Shown here: positions 16,836 through 26,546 of the stretch, in pieces | How the letters are laid out: each line of letters begins with the position of its first letter | Position numbering within the stretch: position 1 is the first letter of the stretch | NCBI RefSeq assembly: GCF_000155735.2 | Contig: NC_020908.1 | Coordinates: 4,401,501-4,465,500 of the forward strand | Source: Octadecabacter arcticus 238 | GTDB lineage: Bacteria; Pseudomonadota; Alphaproteobacteria; Rhodobacterales; Rhodobacteraceae | Reading direction: 5' to 3' | DNA: 64,000 nt | Program-made: the position numbers and the translations under genes | Notes under the pieces: model-generated | What the model was told of the DNA's origin: nothing | Databases searched by the model: none | What the model saw: the letters and a program-made list of their open reading frames with translations, nothing else

Positions 16836-18161
16836 TTAATTAAATGTTTCGGAAAGGGTCGCAATCGCGTCGAGAACATCTGCACGTTGGGTGGCACGTG
16901 CGGTCCAGTCAGTCATTTCAGCGCGGGCGACTTCTGGCAGCGCTTCGAGTTCTGCTAAGGCATCTACGACACGGCCTTCTTTGATGGCCGCCTCTGCGCG
17001 CGACAAGACGGCGTCAGGGCCTTCGCCCTCTTGTGGGGCAGTAGATCGCACATCGAACTGGCTACGCAAGAACCCGCCAATCCCACTTGCATCATCAGAA
17101 ACGCCTTCAGCACGTGCAGTTGCAAGTGCGAATCGTGCAGCAATTGGAAAGTCCTGTGTTAGCTGCGCAGTTGTCGCGACACCGTTTGCGGCTGCATCCG
17201 TCAGGGCAACTGGCAGATCAGTCGCGCCGAAATCAGACAGTGCATCAACGAACGGCGCGCCGGTTTCAACAGCCGTTGCAACACGGTTCAACGCGGCGCG
17301 CATGGATGCGGCCTGTGCGGTTGCGATAGCTTCTTGTTCGAGCTGGGCAGCCTCTTCACGGGCTGCGGCCAGATCTGACTCGGCCCGCGCGGCCACAGAC
17401 ATTACGTTTTCTTGCTGGGCGGTCAGTTCCGCCCGAAGCTGGTCAAGTTCACGCCGATAGGCAGCAAGTGCAGTGTCGGACAACGTACCATCAGCATCGG
17501 GGGCTTTCTCAACCACTGCCAAGCGGTCGTCAAAATCTGTAACTTGCGTGCTCAACCGGTCAGACAATTCATCAAGTTGCGCCGCTGTCTGATCGGACAA
17601 ATCCAAAATCTGCGCGTCGAGGCTTGCTAAATCAGGGGCTGGAATATTCGCGATCTGCATTACAAGCGCTGCAATCTGATCCGCTTGCTCGGCCAATTGA
17701 ACGCTAACGCCACTCGTTCCATCATTAGGGGGGTAGAACGTCGCGATCCCATAGCCGATTGCGCCCGCGACAACACCACCAATCAAAAGCGGGATAAAGC
17801 CGCCGGATGATCTGCTCTCGTGTTGGGTCGGGGGCAGAATTGACCCGTCCATGTCCGGTGCTTCAGTCGGCTCAATGTCCGGTTCTTCTGCGGGCTCAGG
17901 AATGGCGTCGTCGACACCCCCAACGTCCAAAGCATCATCAGGCGCAACTCCCAAATCAAGGCCACGTTCGTCTTTGGGTGTATCGTGGTCATCTTCAGCA
18001 ATATCGGTGACGGTCATATTTTCGACTGGTTCGTCAATCGTGACTTCTTCAGGATCTGTCTCAGTCGTCCCTTCCGCAGAACTCTCAGGCAGCTCAACGG
18101 CGTCAGTGACCGACGCGTCAATCTTGGATTCTCCCGCTTTGCGCTTGGTCGTCTTGGCCAC
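16836..18161 (-). CDS. Mitofilin/HemX-like membrane protein (COG4223 type)
   Basis: 441 residues: an acidic, Pro/Glu-rich cytoplasmic N-terminus, one membrane helix (GGFIPLLIGGVVAGAIGYGIATF), then a long coiled-coil region (about 160-290) rich in Ala, Gln and Glu. The helical C-terminal region matches the alphaproteobacterial relatives of mitofilin. It sits between hemD and hemY. The family is linked to inner-membrane organisation and, by context, to haem synthesis. Intact. Confidence 0.8.
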   Translation of the reverse strand: MAKTTKRKAGESKIDASVTDAVELPESSAEGTTETDPEEVTIDEPVENMTVTDIAEDDHDTPKDERGLDLGVAPDDALDVGGVDDAIPEPAEEPDIEPTEAPDMDGSILPPTQHESRSSGGFIPLLIGGVVAGAIGYGIATFYPPNDGTSGVSVQLAEQADQIAALVMQIANIPAPDLASLDAQILDLSDQTAAQLDELSDRLSTQVTDFDDRLAVVEKAPDADGTLSDTALAAYRRELDQLRAELTAQQENVMSVAARAESDLAAAREEAAQLEQEAIATAQAASMRAALNRVATAVETGAPFVDALSDFGATDLPVALTDAAANGVATTAQLTQDFPIAARFALATARAEGVSDDASGIGGFLRSQFDVRSTAPQEGEGPDAVLSRAEAAIKEGRVVDALAELEALPEVARAEMTDWTARATQRADVLDAIATLSETFN

Positions 18162-18233
18162 GTTTACACCCTACTTGCTTCGCCCCGAGCGTCATCGCTC
18201 ACCACGACACTGTATCGCGGTGGTTGCAGACCC

Positions 18234-18923
18234 TCAAGCAATCAAACGCGCCGTCGCTTGCGCCATTGCGTGAACGTTAGGAGCGGGCGACACCACAACA
18301 TTTAGCGGCAACAGAGTTGCAGATGCATCGGCCACCACGTCACTTATAGCGACGACAGTGCAGCCTTCAAAATTTAGCGGCCATGTTTCTAGAATCGATA
18401 CTGTTTCTGCGGAAAACAATGGAAAAATGATATTCTGGCTAACCGAGAGCGCATCGCGAATTGGTTGAGATGGGCCTTTCGCCGCTTTGCGATACGCGAC
18501 CACTTCATGGCACTTCAAACCCGCATCGTTCAGTCTTTTGGCAATGCCACCACGCGAGATTTCGCCCCGTATATGAAGTAACGCGACATCGCGTCGCTGC
18601 CTTAGAATCAGCGTCACCAAATCATCAGCAGACCCATCTGCGCTCATGGCAGCGTAACCCGCACCCTTTGCAGCAGTTGCCGTTGCATCACCGACACAAA
18701 ATGCCGACCGCCCATCGCCGCGTGGCGCTTGCGCGACGCCCGCTCGGGAGGTGAAAATTGCGGTGTCGAAGTCCGGTATTTCAGCAGAAAGTGTCTCATT
18801 TTCAAAAGCGGGGCTGATAATCACGCTGAACGGGCCCGATATCGTGCGAAGAACGTCAATGAATCGCTGCGCGTCGGCCTTTGGTCTGGTCACTATAACG
18901 ATTGGATTGTCGAAGCGCGGCAT
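18234..18923 (-). CDS. hemD: Uroporphyrinogen-III synthase
   Basis: Closes and inverts ring D of hydroxymethylbilane to give uroporphyrinogen III. I set the start at ATG 18923 ([14 protein letters not shown], ribosome site GGGGGATG), because the frame further upstream runs through the divergent tsaD. The 229-residue product shows the family pattern: the N-terminal VTRP, TSRAGV, and FPLFSAETV in the second half. It starts the hemD - mitofilin-like - hemY series and is divergent from tsaD (96 bp between starts). Confidence 0.85.
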   Translation of the reverse strand: MPRFDNPIVIVTRPKADAQRFIDVLRTISGPFSVIISPAFENETLSAEIPDFDTAIFTSRAGVAQAPRGDGRSAFCVGDATATAAKGAGYAAMSADGSADDLVTLILRQRRDVALLHIRGEISRGGIAKRLNDAGLKCHEVVAYRKAAKGPSQPIRDALSVSQNIIFPLFSAETVSILETWPLNFEGCTVVAISDVVADASATLLPLNVVVSPAPNVHAMAQATARLIA

Positions 18924-19019
18924 ATCAACATCCCCCAGATCATCGCCAGACCATTGTGGCGATTGCGGCCAAGTGTTACCTGCGAATATTCCAGACGCAA
19001 GCAGTCGAGCCCCCTTATC

Positions 19020-20114
19020 ATGTCGGCACCCCTCACCATTCTTGGTATCGAAAGCAGCTGCGATGATACAGCAGCCGCTGTCGTGCGCGGTGTCGCAGGC
19101 ACTGCCACGATCCTTTCCAATGTTATTTTTGGTCAAACCGAAGCACATGCTGATTTTGGCGGCGTTGTGCCCGAAATCGCTGCACGGGCCCATGCGGAAA
19201 AAATTGATCATGCGATCGAAGACGCCTTGGCGGTAGCGAACGTCAGCCTTTCGCAGATTGACGCCATCGCGGTCACCGCTGGGCCCGGCTTGATTGGCGG
19301 TGTGCTGTCAGGTGTGATGTGCGCCAAAGGGCTGAGCGCTGCGACCGGTCTGCCGCTAATTGGAGTGAATCATCTGGCCGGTCACGCGTTGACGCCGCAA
19401 CTGACTGACGGCATCGCGTTTCCCTATCTGATGTTGCTGGTTTCTGGCGGACATTGCCAATTTTTGTTGGTGCAAGACCACGACAAATATACCCGACTTG
19501 GCGGAACAATCGACGACGCGCCCGGCGAAGCGTTCGACAAAACTGCACGTATTCTCGGCCTTCCGCAACCGGGTGGACCCGCTGTTGAACACGCCGCGAA
19601 AAATGGTGAGCCGCACGCATTCGCCTTGCCGCGCCCGCTTCTGGGCCGTGACGATTGCAACATGTCGTTCTCCGGCTTGAAGACAGCCGTTCTGCGTGCG
19701 CGCGATGATGTGATTACAAAGAACGGTGGCCTCCCCTTGGCAGCTCGCGCTGACCTCTGCGCCAGTTTTCAAGCGGCTGTCACCGACGTCTTGGTAGGTA
19801 AATCACGCAAGGCTTTGATGGCAGCGCGCGCCATTTCACCCGATGTTAATACGATTGCGGTTGCCGGTGGTGTCGCGGCGAATGGTGCAATTCGCCACGC
19901 TCTGAAAGAGCTTTGCGCCGAAACAGAGACTGTTTTTGTCGCGCCACCTCTCGCTCTTTGCACTGATAATGCAGCAATGATTGCTTATGCGGGATTGCTG
20001 CGCTTAACTGCTGGCATGACCGATGATTTGACCCTTTCTGCCCGACCGCGATGGCCACTGGATCAAACCAGTCCAACTTTATTGGGCAGCGGCAAGAAGG
20101 GCCCTAAGGCATGA
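19020..20114 (+). CDS. tsaD: tRNA threonylcarbamoyladenosine transferase TsaD
   Basis: Catalytic subunit for t6A37 synthesis on ANN-decoding tRNAs. The true start is ATG 19020 ([22 protein letters not shown]). Landmarks are the ASKHA nucleotide-binding start GIESSCDDT, the metal-binding HLAGH and SGGHCQFL segments, AVAGGVAAN, and [12 protein letters not shown] near the C-terminus. 364 residues, normal length. The stop overlaps the gpsA start (ATGA), so the two are coupled. Confidence 0.95.
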   Translation: MSAPLTILGIESSCDDTAAAVVRGVAGTATILSNVIFGQTEAHADFGGVVPEIAARAHAEKIDHAIEDALAVANVSLSQIDAIAVTAGPGLIGGVLSGVMCAKGLSAATGLPLIGVNHLAGHALTPQLTDGIAFPYLMLLVSGGHCQFLLVQDHDKYTRLGGTIDDAPGEAFDKTARILGLPQPGGPAVEHAAKNGEPHAFALPRPLLGRDDCNMSFSGLKTAVLRARDDVITKNGGLPLAARADLCASFQAAVTDVLVGKSRKALMAARAISPDVNTIAVAGGVAANGAIRHALKELCAETETVFVAPPLALCTDNAAMIAYAGLLRLTAGMTDDLTLSARPRWPLDQTSPTLLGSGKKGPKA

Positions 20115-21073
20115 AGATCGCAATCGCGGGGGCTGGCGCGTTCGGTACCGGGCTCTCGATTTCATTGGCTTCCAATGGGCAGGTAACTCTTTGGGCCCGC
20201 GATTCAGATGCGGCCTTGGCGATGGCAGCGTCGCGCGAAAATACCGCCCGTCTGCCTAACCATAAAATTCCGGGTAATGTTCTCATAACCTCTGATCTTG
20301 AACATATCTTCGCCGCCGACACGATCCTGCTGGCGATTCCAGCGCAAAAGCTTGGGGATTGGCTGGAAGAAAACGCCCGATATCTGGCAGGCAAACGGTT
20401 GATCGCCTGCTGTAAGGGCATCGATCAGGCCTCTTTGCGCGGCCCTGTCGCGCAAATTGAGGCATATGTGCCTGATGCGATCGGTGCGATGCTCACTGGG
20501 CCAAGTTTTGCCACTGACATCGCCAAAAATCTGCCCACAGCCTTAACGCTAGCCTGCAAAAACATCGACGAAGGTGCCTATCTACAGGCCTGTCTTTCGA
20601 CCCCAACACTAAGGCTTTACCTTAGTCATGACGTTATCGGCGCTGAACTCGGCGGTGCTCTCAAGAATGTAATTGCGATTGCGTCTGGTGTTTGTATGGG
20701 CGCCAATTTTGGCGAAAGCGCACGTGCGGCTATAATCACACGAGGGTTGGCAGAAATGCAGCGCATTGGCCGCGCGCTTGGTGCCGAGCCTGAAACACTG
20801 ACGGGGCTGTCCGGCTTTGGCGATTTGGCGCTGACCTGTACGTCGGATGCATCACGTAACTACCGCTTTGGGCTGGCCATCGGGGCCGAAAAGGATTTTG
20901 ATCCGAACACCACGATTGAGGGTGCAGCTACCGCAATTTCGGTCACTAACCTTGCAAAAAAGCACGGTTTGGACCTCCCGATCTGCCGAGTTGTCGCTGA
21001 TCTATCATCTGGTAAAATCGACCCGGAGACCGCACTGGTCACCCTTCTCTCCCGCCCTCTTCGAAAGGAATAA
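20111..21073 (+). CDS. gpsA: NAD(P)H-dependent glycerol-3-phosphate dehydrogenase
   Basis: Makes sn-glycerol-3-phosphate for phospholipid synthesis. The N-terminal Rossmann motif is [16 protein letters not shown] and the catalytic-lysine region [13 protein letters not shown] are in the expected places, followed by [14 protein letters not shown]. 320 residues, intact. It overlaps tsaD and is followed after 2 bp by a YciI-like gene, so it is one operon. Confidence 0.95.
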   Translation: MKIAIAGAGAFGTGLSISLASNGQVTLWARDSDAALAMAASRENTARLPNHKIPGNVLITSDLEHIFAADTILLAIPAQKLGDWLEENARYLAGKRLIACCKGIDQASLRGPVAQIEAYVPDAIGAMLTGPSFATDIAKNLPTALTLACKNIDEGAYLQACLSTPTLRLYLSHDVIGAELGGALKNVIAIASGVCMGANFGESARAAIITRGLAEMQRIGRALGAEPETLTGLSGFGDLALTCTSDASRNYRFGLAIGAEKDFDPNTTIEGAATAISVTNLAKKHGLDLPICRVVADLSSGKIDPETALVTLLSRPLRKE

Positions 21074-21075
21074 AC

Positions 21076-21348
21076 ATGCGCGTTGCTCTCATCACTCGGG
21101 ATAATCCTGACTCCTTACAAATCCGTCTTGATAATCGCGATGCTCACTTGGCCTATATTGCTGAGACAGGTGTTGTCGAAATGGCCGGGCCGTTTCTGGA
21201 CCTGAACGGCCAAATGTGTGGATCAATGATCATCATGAATGTCGATTCTATCGCGGCGGCGCAGACTTGGGCCGCCAATGATCCATATGAGAAGGCCGGA
21301 CTGTTCAAGCATGTCAGCATCCAAGAGTGGAAGAAGGTCATTGGCTGA
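21076..21348 (+). CDS. YciI-like protein
   Basis: A 90-residue protein of the YciI family (dimeric alpha-beta barrel fold). Typical features are the central DLNGQMCGSMIIM, and DPYEKAGLFKHVSIQEWKKVIG at the end, resembling the family pattern of a paired Asp/His near the active site. The substrate is unknown. Its stop overlaps the start of the EVE gene (TGATG). Confidence 0.85.
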   Translation: MRVALITRDNPDSLQIRLDNRDAHLAYIAETGVVEMAGPFLDLNGQMCGSMIIMNVDSIAAAQTWAANDPYEKAGLFKHVSIQEWKKVIG

Positions 21349-21767
21349 TGCAGTACTGGCTGTTCAAGTCCGAACCGTCCACGTGGGGCTGGGGTGACCA
21401 AGTTGCCAGAGGGGACGCGGGCGAAGAATGGGACGGCGTGCGAAATTACCAAGCTCGCAATTTTATGCGTAACATGGCGCGCGGTGATCTCGGCTTCTTC
21501 TATCATTCCCAAAAAGAGAAGGCCGTTGTTGGCATCGTTGAAGTCTGCGCACCAGCGCATCCCGACAGCACCACCGATGATGATCGATGGGCGTGTGTGG
21601 ACATCAAGGCAGTACGCCCATTTGCAAAACCCGTAAAGCTGGAGCAGATCAAGACGCACGAACGGCTGGGCGAAATGGTCCTTGTCAAGAATTCACGGCT
21701 GTCCGTTCAACCTGTTTCAAAAGATGAATGGCTGGCCATCTGTGCGCTTGGCGGAACGAAGCCCTAG
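21348..21767 (+). CDS. EVE-domain protein
   Basis: 139 residues starting at ATG 21348 (MQYWLFKSEPSTWGWGDQV). The opening YWLFKSEP, then W-D-GVRNYQARNFM and GDLGFFYHS, are diagnostic of EVE domains, which share the PUA/YTH-like fold and bind modified bases in DNA or RNA. In bacteria many lie in core operons, as here (tsaD-gpsA-yciI-EVE). The exact ligand is unknown. Intact. Confidence 0.9.
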   Translation: MQYWLFKSEPSTWGWGDQVARGDAGEEWDGVRNYQARNFMRNMARGDLGFFYHSQKEKAVVGIVEVCAPAHPDSTTDDDRWACVDIKAVRPFAKPVKLEQIKTHERLGEMVLVKNSRLSVQPVSKDEWLAICALGGTKP

Positions 21768-21882
21768 CCCCCCGTTCCTCCCTAGACTACGGCCCAGCTA
21801 TATATAAACAGGAGAACATGATGAATTTTCTAGCAGTAGTCGTGGCCGCATTTGCGGGTTTTGCGTTCGGAGCAGTCTGGTA

Positions 21883-23075
21883 TACTCCTGCGTCTGAATT
21901 GACCTGACGATTTTGGGCCTGCGATTCACTTCGTCGCATGGCCAAAGGCGGTTCAGTCTGTATTTTGAGTTTATGAGCAAGCAATACAAAACAGTCTCCT
22001 TATCCGACGAGCAGCGCATAGCACTTGAAGCGCTTTGCCGCCGCCGCAAAGTTGACGCCCTTGTTTGGAAACGGGCGCGCGCGTTTCTTCTTTTGGACGC
22101 AGGAGAAGACGCCGGAACGGTTTGCCGGATTTTGGATATTGGCCCGACAGTTTTGACGGAGTGGCGATTTGCCTTTGCCGGTGCGGGACTATCGTTTTTC
22201 GGTCTGAAGGACTACAGCCAGCGTCAGGGTCATTTGTCCGTCGTGCAAGAGCAGGCGGTGAGAGCCCATTTCACCGCGCAGCCTGCCCGCAATGCCGATG
22301 AGGTCTGTGCCTATGTTCTAGCCGAGTGCGACCAAAACTACAGCACGTCGGGAGCCGCCAAGCTGATGCGCCGCCTGGGGTTCGCGTATAAGAAACCACA
22401 ATTGCTGCCTGCACAGGCCGATGAAGCCAAGCAGGCTGCGTTTATTGCCAAATATGAGGCCCTGATGAACGGGTTGGCCGCAGATGAGATGGTTGTCTTT
22501 TCGGACGCTGTCCACCCCGAACACCAGAGCCGCCCCGCCCATGGTTGGTTCCCCAAGGGACAAAAGACGGCCCTGAAGGCGACATCAGGGCGCAAGCGGC
22601 TCAACATTCAGGGCGCGCTTGACCTTGAGACTTTCCAGTTCACCTTTGTGGAAGGCGAGAAGATCAATGCCCAGACAACCCGACAGATGCTGGAAAAGTT
22701 GGAACGCAACAACCAAACCAAGACGGCCATCCACGTCTTTGTCGACAATGCCCGCTATCATCATGCCAAGATACTACAGCCATGGCTGGACAGCCCAGAA
22801 CGTCGGGTGAAGTTGCATTTCTTGCCAGCATATGCCCCGCACCTCAACCCGATCGAGCGTCTTTGGGGTGTTATGCACAAATGGGTCACCCACAATCGGC
22901 ACTATGCAACGTTCAACCAATTCACAGAGGCCATTTTCGACTTCTTCCGCAAAACCCTGCCAGAAAAATGGCCAGAGTTCCGCGACACCGTCACCGACAA
23001 CTTCCGCGTCATATCGCTCAAGGAATACAAAGTGATTTGAGGGGAAAACCTCAGGTCAATTCAGGCGCGGGAGTA
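21883..23075 (+). mobile_element. IS630-family insertion sequence, complete
   Basis: 1193 bp with imperfect terminal inverted repeats of about 26 bp (TACTCC(T/C)GCG(T/C)CTGAATTGACCTGA). It is inserted at TA, duplicated at 21881-21882 and 23076-23077, as is typical of IS630. It carries one intact transposase gene. Confidence 0.92.
21973..23040 (+). CDS. IS630-family transposase
   Basis: 355 residues from ATG 21973 (MSKQYKTVSLSDEQ). The N-terminal helix-turn-helix part is followed by a DDE core: VVFSDAVHPEHQ (Asp), HVFVDNARYHHAK (Asp) and HLNPIERLWGVMHK (Glu). The frame is intact, so the element may still move. Confidence 0.92.
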   Translation: MSKQYKTVSLSDEQRIALEALCRRRKVDALVWKRARAFLLLDAGEDAGTVCRILDIGPTVLTEWRFAFAGAGLSFFGLKDYSQRQGHLSVVQEQAVRAHFTAQPARNADEVCAYVLAECDQNYSTSGAAKLMRRLGFAYKKPQLLPAQADEAKQAAFIAKYEALMNGLAADEMVVFSDAVHPEHQSRPAHGWFPKGQKTALKATSGRKRLNIQGALDLETFQFTFVEGEKINAQTTRQMLEKLERNNQTKTAIHVFVDNARYHHAKILQPWLDSPERRVKLHFLPAYAPHLNPIERLWGVMHKWVTHNRHYATFNQFTEAIFDFFRKTLPEKWPEFRDTVTDNFRVISLKEYKVI

Positions 23076-23422
23076 TACATGACATTGTCGAAGCAGTGGA
23101 TGGAAGCTGCTCGCATCAAAGCTGATGCGAATGGACGACCGGAAGGCGACAAAATGGCTTCCTACATCATGGCACTCGTTGCAATGATCCTTGTATCGGG
23201 CATGATGCGGCACACATTTGCGCTTTCGGGCATCGAAACGTTCGGCCAAGGTCTGGTTTCTGGCTTTGGCATCGGGCTGTTTTTCATTAGTCCATGAATC
23301 ATGATCAACAACGGCTACACAAGCCGACCGTTCAAGCTCACATTGATTGATAGCGGTTATGCGACGTTTGGTTGCGCCATCATTGGCGCAATCCTCACAT
23401 TGTTTTAGATGTCTGAAAAAAT

Positions 23423-23455
23423 GAAAGGGTCCAAGCACCCCGCCCAGACCCTTTC
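23423..23455. terminator. Hairpin after the DUF1761 gene
   Basis: Arms GAAAGGGTC (23423-23431) and GACCCTTTC (23447-23455). On the minus strand a run ATTTTTTC follows; on the plus strand only TCTC. It lies 15 bp after the DUF1761 stop and could act in either direction. Confidence 0.6.
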
Positions 23456-23590
23456 TCTCACCAACGCGCACTCCTAAAAGCCACCACACGTATCACTGAA
23501 ACTGGTCCGGGCCATACTGACCGCTTCTGTGGGATACACCGTGCGCTTCGATTGAAGCAAATCAATTGCCCATAAAATAAGCCTAAAATG

Positions 23591-23622
23591 CAATACGTCC
23601 GCCTAATAGGGCGGGCGTATTG
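23591..23622 (-). terminator. Terminator for the DUF2853 gene
   Basis: Arms CAATACG/CGTATTG are extended by CCGCC/GGCGG with single-base bulges around a short loop, followed on the minus strand by CATTTTAG. It lies 30 bp after the DUF2853 stop. Confidence 0.65.
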
Positions 23623-23651
23623 AACAAGGTTTTCTGCGGCTTTACGGACAA

Positions 23652-23993
23652 TTAACCGTAAGTAGATTCTTTGCCAAAGTGTTTGGTCAGCATGTAATAG
23701 ACAACTGCGCGGTACTTGCTGCGCTCGGATTTTCCGTAAGTCTCGATCACGGAATTGATCCCGTCCATCAATTGTGGACCATCCGCGAGGCCAAGTTTTT
23801 TCATCAGGAAGTTGTTTTTCACTGTCTCCAACTCGGACGCTTGCGAACCTGCAACAGTTGACGCATCGTCGTTGTAGATTGACGGGCCGCAACCAATTGT
23901 GACCTTTGTCAAAAGGTCCATGTCTGGCGTCATGCCGCACTTGTTCTTAAGGTCGTCTGCGTACTTTGCGATCAGATCATCACGCTTGCTCAT
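23652..23993 (-). CDS. DUF2853 family protein
   Basis: 113 residues beginning MSKRDDLIAKYADDLKNKCGM. The all-helical pattern, with KYRAVVYYMLTKHFGKESTYG at the end, is characteristic of DUF2853, a small cytoplasmic family of unknown function common in alphaproteobacteria and Bacteroidetes. The gene is complete and has its own terminator. Confidence 0.8.
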   Translation of the reverse strand: MSKRDDLIAKYADDLKNKCGMTPDMDLLTKVTIGCGPSIYNDDASTVAGSQASELETVKNNFLMKKLGLADGPQLMDGINSVIETYGKSERSKYRAVVYYMLTKHFGKESTYG

Positions 23994-24108
23994 GGTATTC
24001 TCCCACCTAGTAATCTGGCCGGTTACGTCGGCGCTTCGTAAATGCTAATGGCATAATTCATATGAGCAAAGGGAAAATCGAAACCTGTTTCCCTGCCAAT
24101 CTAGTGGC

Positions 24109-24258
24109 ATGTGTCCCAACCACGAGCCTGTAGATGAAAATGGTCATCTTGGAGGCTGTTGTAATCAGGCCCCAGCGTCGTGGCGAACCATATGCAAGCA
24201 CTGTCCCGAACAGCCCGTAAAAATTAGCCTTCAGCGGTTACGTCGTCCCAGTCACTAA
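24109..24258 (+). CDS. Possible small Cys-rich protein (49 aa)
   Basis: ATG 24109 opens a 50-codon frame, MCPNHEPVDENGHLGGCC..., containing CPNH, an adjacent CC pair and CKHC, a spacing that could bind zinc. There is no clear ribosome site, and it overlaps a minus-strand gene remnant, so it is tentative. Nothing else is visible in 23994-24108. Confidence 0.3.
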   Translation: MCPNHEPVDENGHLGGCCNQAPASWRTICKHCPEQPVKISLQRLRRPSH

Positions 24259-24311
24259 TCAAGCGAATGCGCCGCCCGTCTGTTGCAACCAAGTTGAAAT
24301 GTCCGCCTCTG
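24224..24311 (-). pseudogene. C-terminal remnant of an unknown gene cut by ISNCY
   Basis: On the minus strand a coding-like tail (HFNLVATDGRRIRLISDWDD) ends at TAA 24224-24226 and runs directly into the IS boundary at 24312. The rest of the gene is not found on the other side of the element. Family not recognised. Confidence 0.35.
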
Positions 24312-25929
24312 TGCAAAGTAGAAATGTCACACTTGGTGGTGTGGTAGCATGGCTGGGCTGGGTGGAGACCTCACACATCGCAGCCCTGACCAGCCATGCG
24401 GTCGGGGTTATTCTGCAGCATGTTTTGACGCCGCTGCTGCCTTCTCCTTCGCACGTTTAGCTAGCTTTGAGTTCCAGCCATCATTGCGCTTTCCAGTGGG
24501 TTGATAGCGCGTTGTTTGCTTGCCGGCGCGGCGTTTTTTTGGAGCCGCTTTGTCCTGTTCGGCTTTGATATGCTCCAGGACCGCGCTGAGATGTTTGTTC
24601 TCGGTGATCGCCGCATGTGTCACGCGCTGATCCTTGTCGAAGACCGTGTAGGGGATTGAAACACCTTTCCAGCGGACCTCAAATCGCCCATCCGGGAAGG
24701 CAAACGTATCCACATATTTGCCCGGCAAATCGCGCGTCATCTCATTCTCGGCAAGAATGATGCGTTGGCGTTCATAGGAGAACGCAAGTTGAGCCCCGAC
24801 GAGACGTTCGTCTTGGAGCGCGAACACATCTCGCAGTCGATCGGGTTCGATGTTCATGGGCCGATGCAAGTTGTCAGCGCGGCGCGGGACCTTTGCAAAC
24901 TTGACGTTATAGCGGTCCGTAAAACTGGGCAGAAACACATTGGCGGCGTCCATATCCGAGATGCCTGCAAGCCTGAGCTCTTTGACCAAACGGTCCTGTA
25001 ACGTGCGATTGGCGCGCTCGACGCGGCCCTTCGCCTGCGAGCTGTTTGCACAAAGAATCTCGACGTTTAGCGCGTTCAACGCCCGACCAAACTGCACCTC
25101 TCATCGTTTGCAAGCAAACGACTGTCGGTCAGTGGTCATTCCATGCCCGGATTTGGCGGATTGATTTGCCACACGAAACACCGTGTGCTTGTCAGAATAG
25201 AAAGCAACCGGCCGGCCATGTGCCGCAAGATACAAATCGAGCGCCTCAAAATAACTGAACGTGCTCTCAGACGTCACAAACCGCAGCTGCATCAACGTAC
25301 TGGTCGCATCGTCCATTGCCCGGCAGGCGATTGCGCAGCAATCTGCCGAGAGGGGATGAACACGAGCAGGGTGCATCGCGGACCGCGACCCTCAAACCAA
25401 TGGTGATCAGATCCATCGATCTGGATCAGTTCGCCGAAGCATTCCCGACGCAAACGAGGCTGATGGAACGTGCGGCGCTGTTTGCGGCTCAACCAGATCC
25501 CGGCGTCCTGCATCCACTTGCGCAACGTCTCACGCGAAACCTTCAAGCCATGATCCTCGGCCAGCTTCTCAGCTGCAAACGTGGGCCCAAAATCGATGTA
25601 GGTCTCGCGAACCAGTGTCACCGCAAACCCACGCACCGCTGGGTCGATCCGGTTGTTCGATCTTCGGCCGCGCGCTTTGTGGCGGATCGCAGCGGGACCA
25701 TCGGTCTGGAAATCCCTCAGCAATCGATGCACTTGTCGTCGGCTCAGTCCCAACACGTTGGCCGCGGTCACAGCCGTCATCCGGCCTTGTGTCACTTGGC
25801 TCAATACTTCAATGCGGTTCAGCTCACGTTCGCTCATAATCACCAGTCCCACAGCCACACTCCAATCCTGCTTCAGACAGGGAAGTGTGCCATTTCTACT
25901 TTGCAGATGTGGGACATTCTAACTTTGCG
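24312..25929 (-). mobile_element. ISNCY-type insertion sequence, degenerate
   Basis: The left end starts near GCAAAGTAGAAATGTCACAC (24313). The right end contains the inverted match (25882-25905) and an outer related copy ending CTAACTTTGCG (25929). Exact ends and target duplication are unclear. A solo copy of a related right end occurs at 43562-43632. The transposase inside is broken. Confidence 0.7.
24408..25837 (-). pseudogene. ISNCY-type transposase, broken by two small insertions
   Basis: The start MSERELNRIEVL at 25837 opens a helix-turn-helix region, followed by the DDE core (IQIDGSDHHWFEG, AFYSDKHTVFRV, CANSSQAKGRVERANRTLQ). Relatives read VFVDDATS without a gap. Here about 41 bp (25314-25354) is inserted between VFI and DDAT, shifting the frame. 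A second insert of about 39 bp (25095-25133) lies between GMT and QFGRAL and brings a TGA at 25101-25103. Both inserts can form hairpins. Downstream sequence is otherwise intact to 24408. Confidence 0.8.
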
Positions 25930-26140
25930 CGTACAGCATATTATCGCATAATCTATCTTATGTTAAATATTCCCACTGAACTATTGTGCCGTCCAGTACG
26001 TCCTTGGAGCGCCTCTAGATTTGTAGAGGCTTTGCTTGGTAATTCAGGAACCAAGGAGAAACGGATATGAACAAGGCAAGTTTTTAGGACTCCAGGTGAT
26101 GATCGTCATGGCTACAAAGTTGGGTACAGTTGGGGCTTGG

Positions 26141-26515
26141 CTATGTGTACGTTTTGGCTGCTGCTACTGCTTCTGTCTGTTTTGAATATTCCACAGGAAG
26201 CGGAATATCGGGGCATTTAAGTGAAGTGTCTGTGGACGCGTCTATTATTGCGATGATCTCCCGGACAATTGCCCGTTCTTCCTCGGCATGAACCATCATG
26301 TCCCCGGCGGAATCGAATAGTGTTTCCCGATTCAGGCCAATCAAGTTCAGCCTACGGTTGGACAGGCGGTCGAATGCGCCCACAATAGCGGCGAGGTCGT
26401 TGCCGAAGCGCCAGTCGGCATAGGCCGTTCGCAGAGCGCCCAACCCGCGGCCTTGGTTTGCGGAAACGTCGTTAGGCACCGAAGCAGGATTAGTTCTGAA
26501 AAGTTTCTTGAACAT
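26141..26515 (-). CDS. Hypothetical protein (124 aa)
   Basis: Starts at 26515 with a strong ribosome site (AGGAGG). The protein MFKKLFRTNPASVPND... is soluble and mostly helical by composition, with one acidic stretch (HAEEERAIVREIIAII). It lies just downstream of the DUF2333 gene on the same strand (31 bp) and is probably in its operon. Not recognised. The 210 bp between it and the ISNCY holds a GCCTCTA/TAGAGGC hairpin (26011-26030) and a five-codon start MNKAS, perhaps a gene remnant. Confidence 0.65.
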   Translation of the reverse strand: MFKKLFRTNPASVPNDVSANQGRGLGALRTAYADWRFGNDLAAIVGAFDRLSNRRLNLIGLNRETLFDSAGDMMVHAEEERAIVREIIAIIDASTDTSLKCPDIPLPVEYSKQTEAVAAAKTYT

Positions 26516-26546
26516 AGGAAAGTCCTCCTGTGATGGTTGGTCTGGG

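Larger units (their letters stand above)
21818..23408 (+). pseudogene. DUF1761 membrane protein gene, split by IS630 and carrying a TGA
   Basis: Removing the IS and one TA copy joins 21818-21882 to 23078-23408 as an unbroken 132-codon frame around VWYMTLSKQW. The predicted protein has the DUF1761 pattern: an N-terminal helix MNFLAVVVAAFAGFAFGAVW, then MASYIMALVAMILVSGMM and the C-terminal helix. A second lesion is TGA at 23295-23297 in ISP*IM, where relatives have Trp (ISPW). So the gene has two independent knock-outs. A ribosome site AGGAG precedes the start. Confidence 0.8.
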
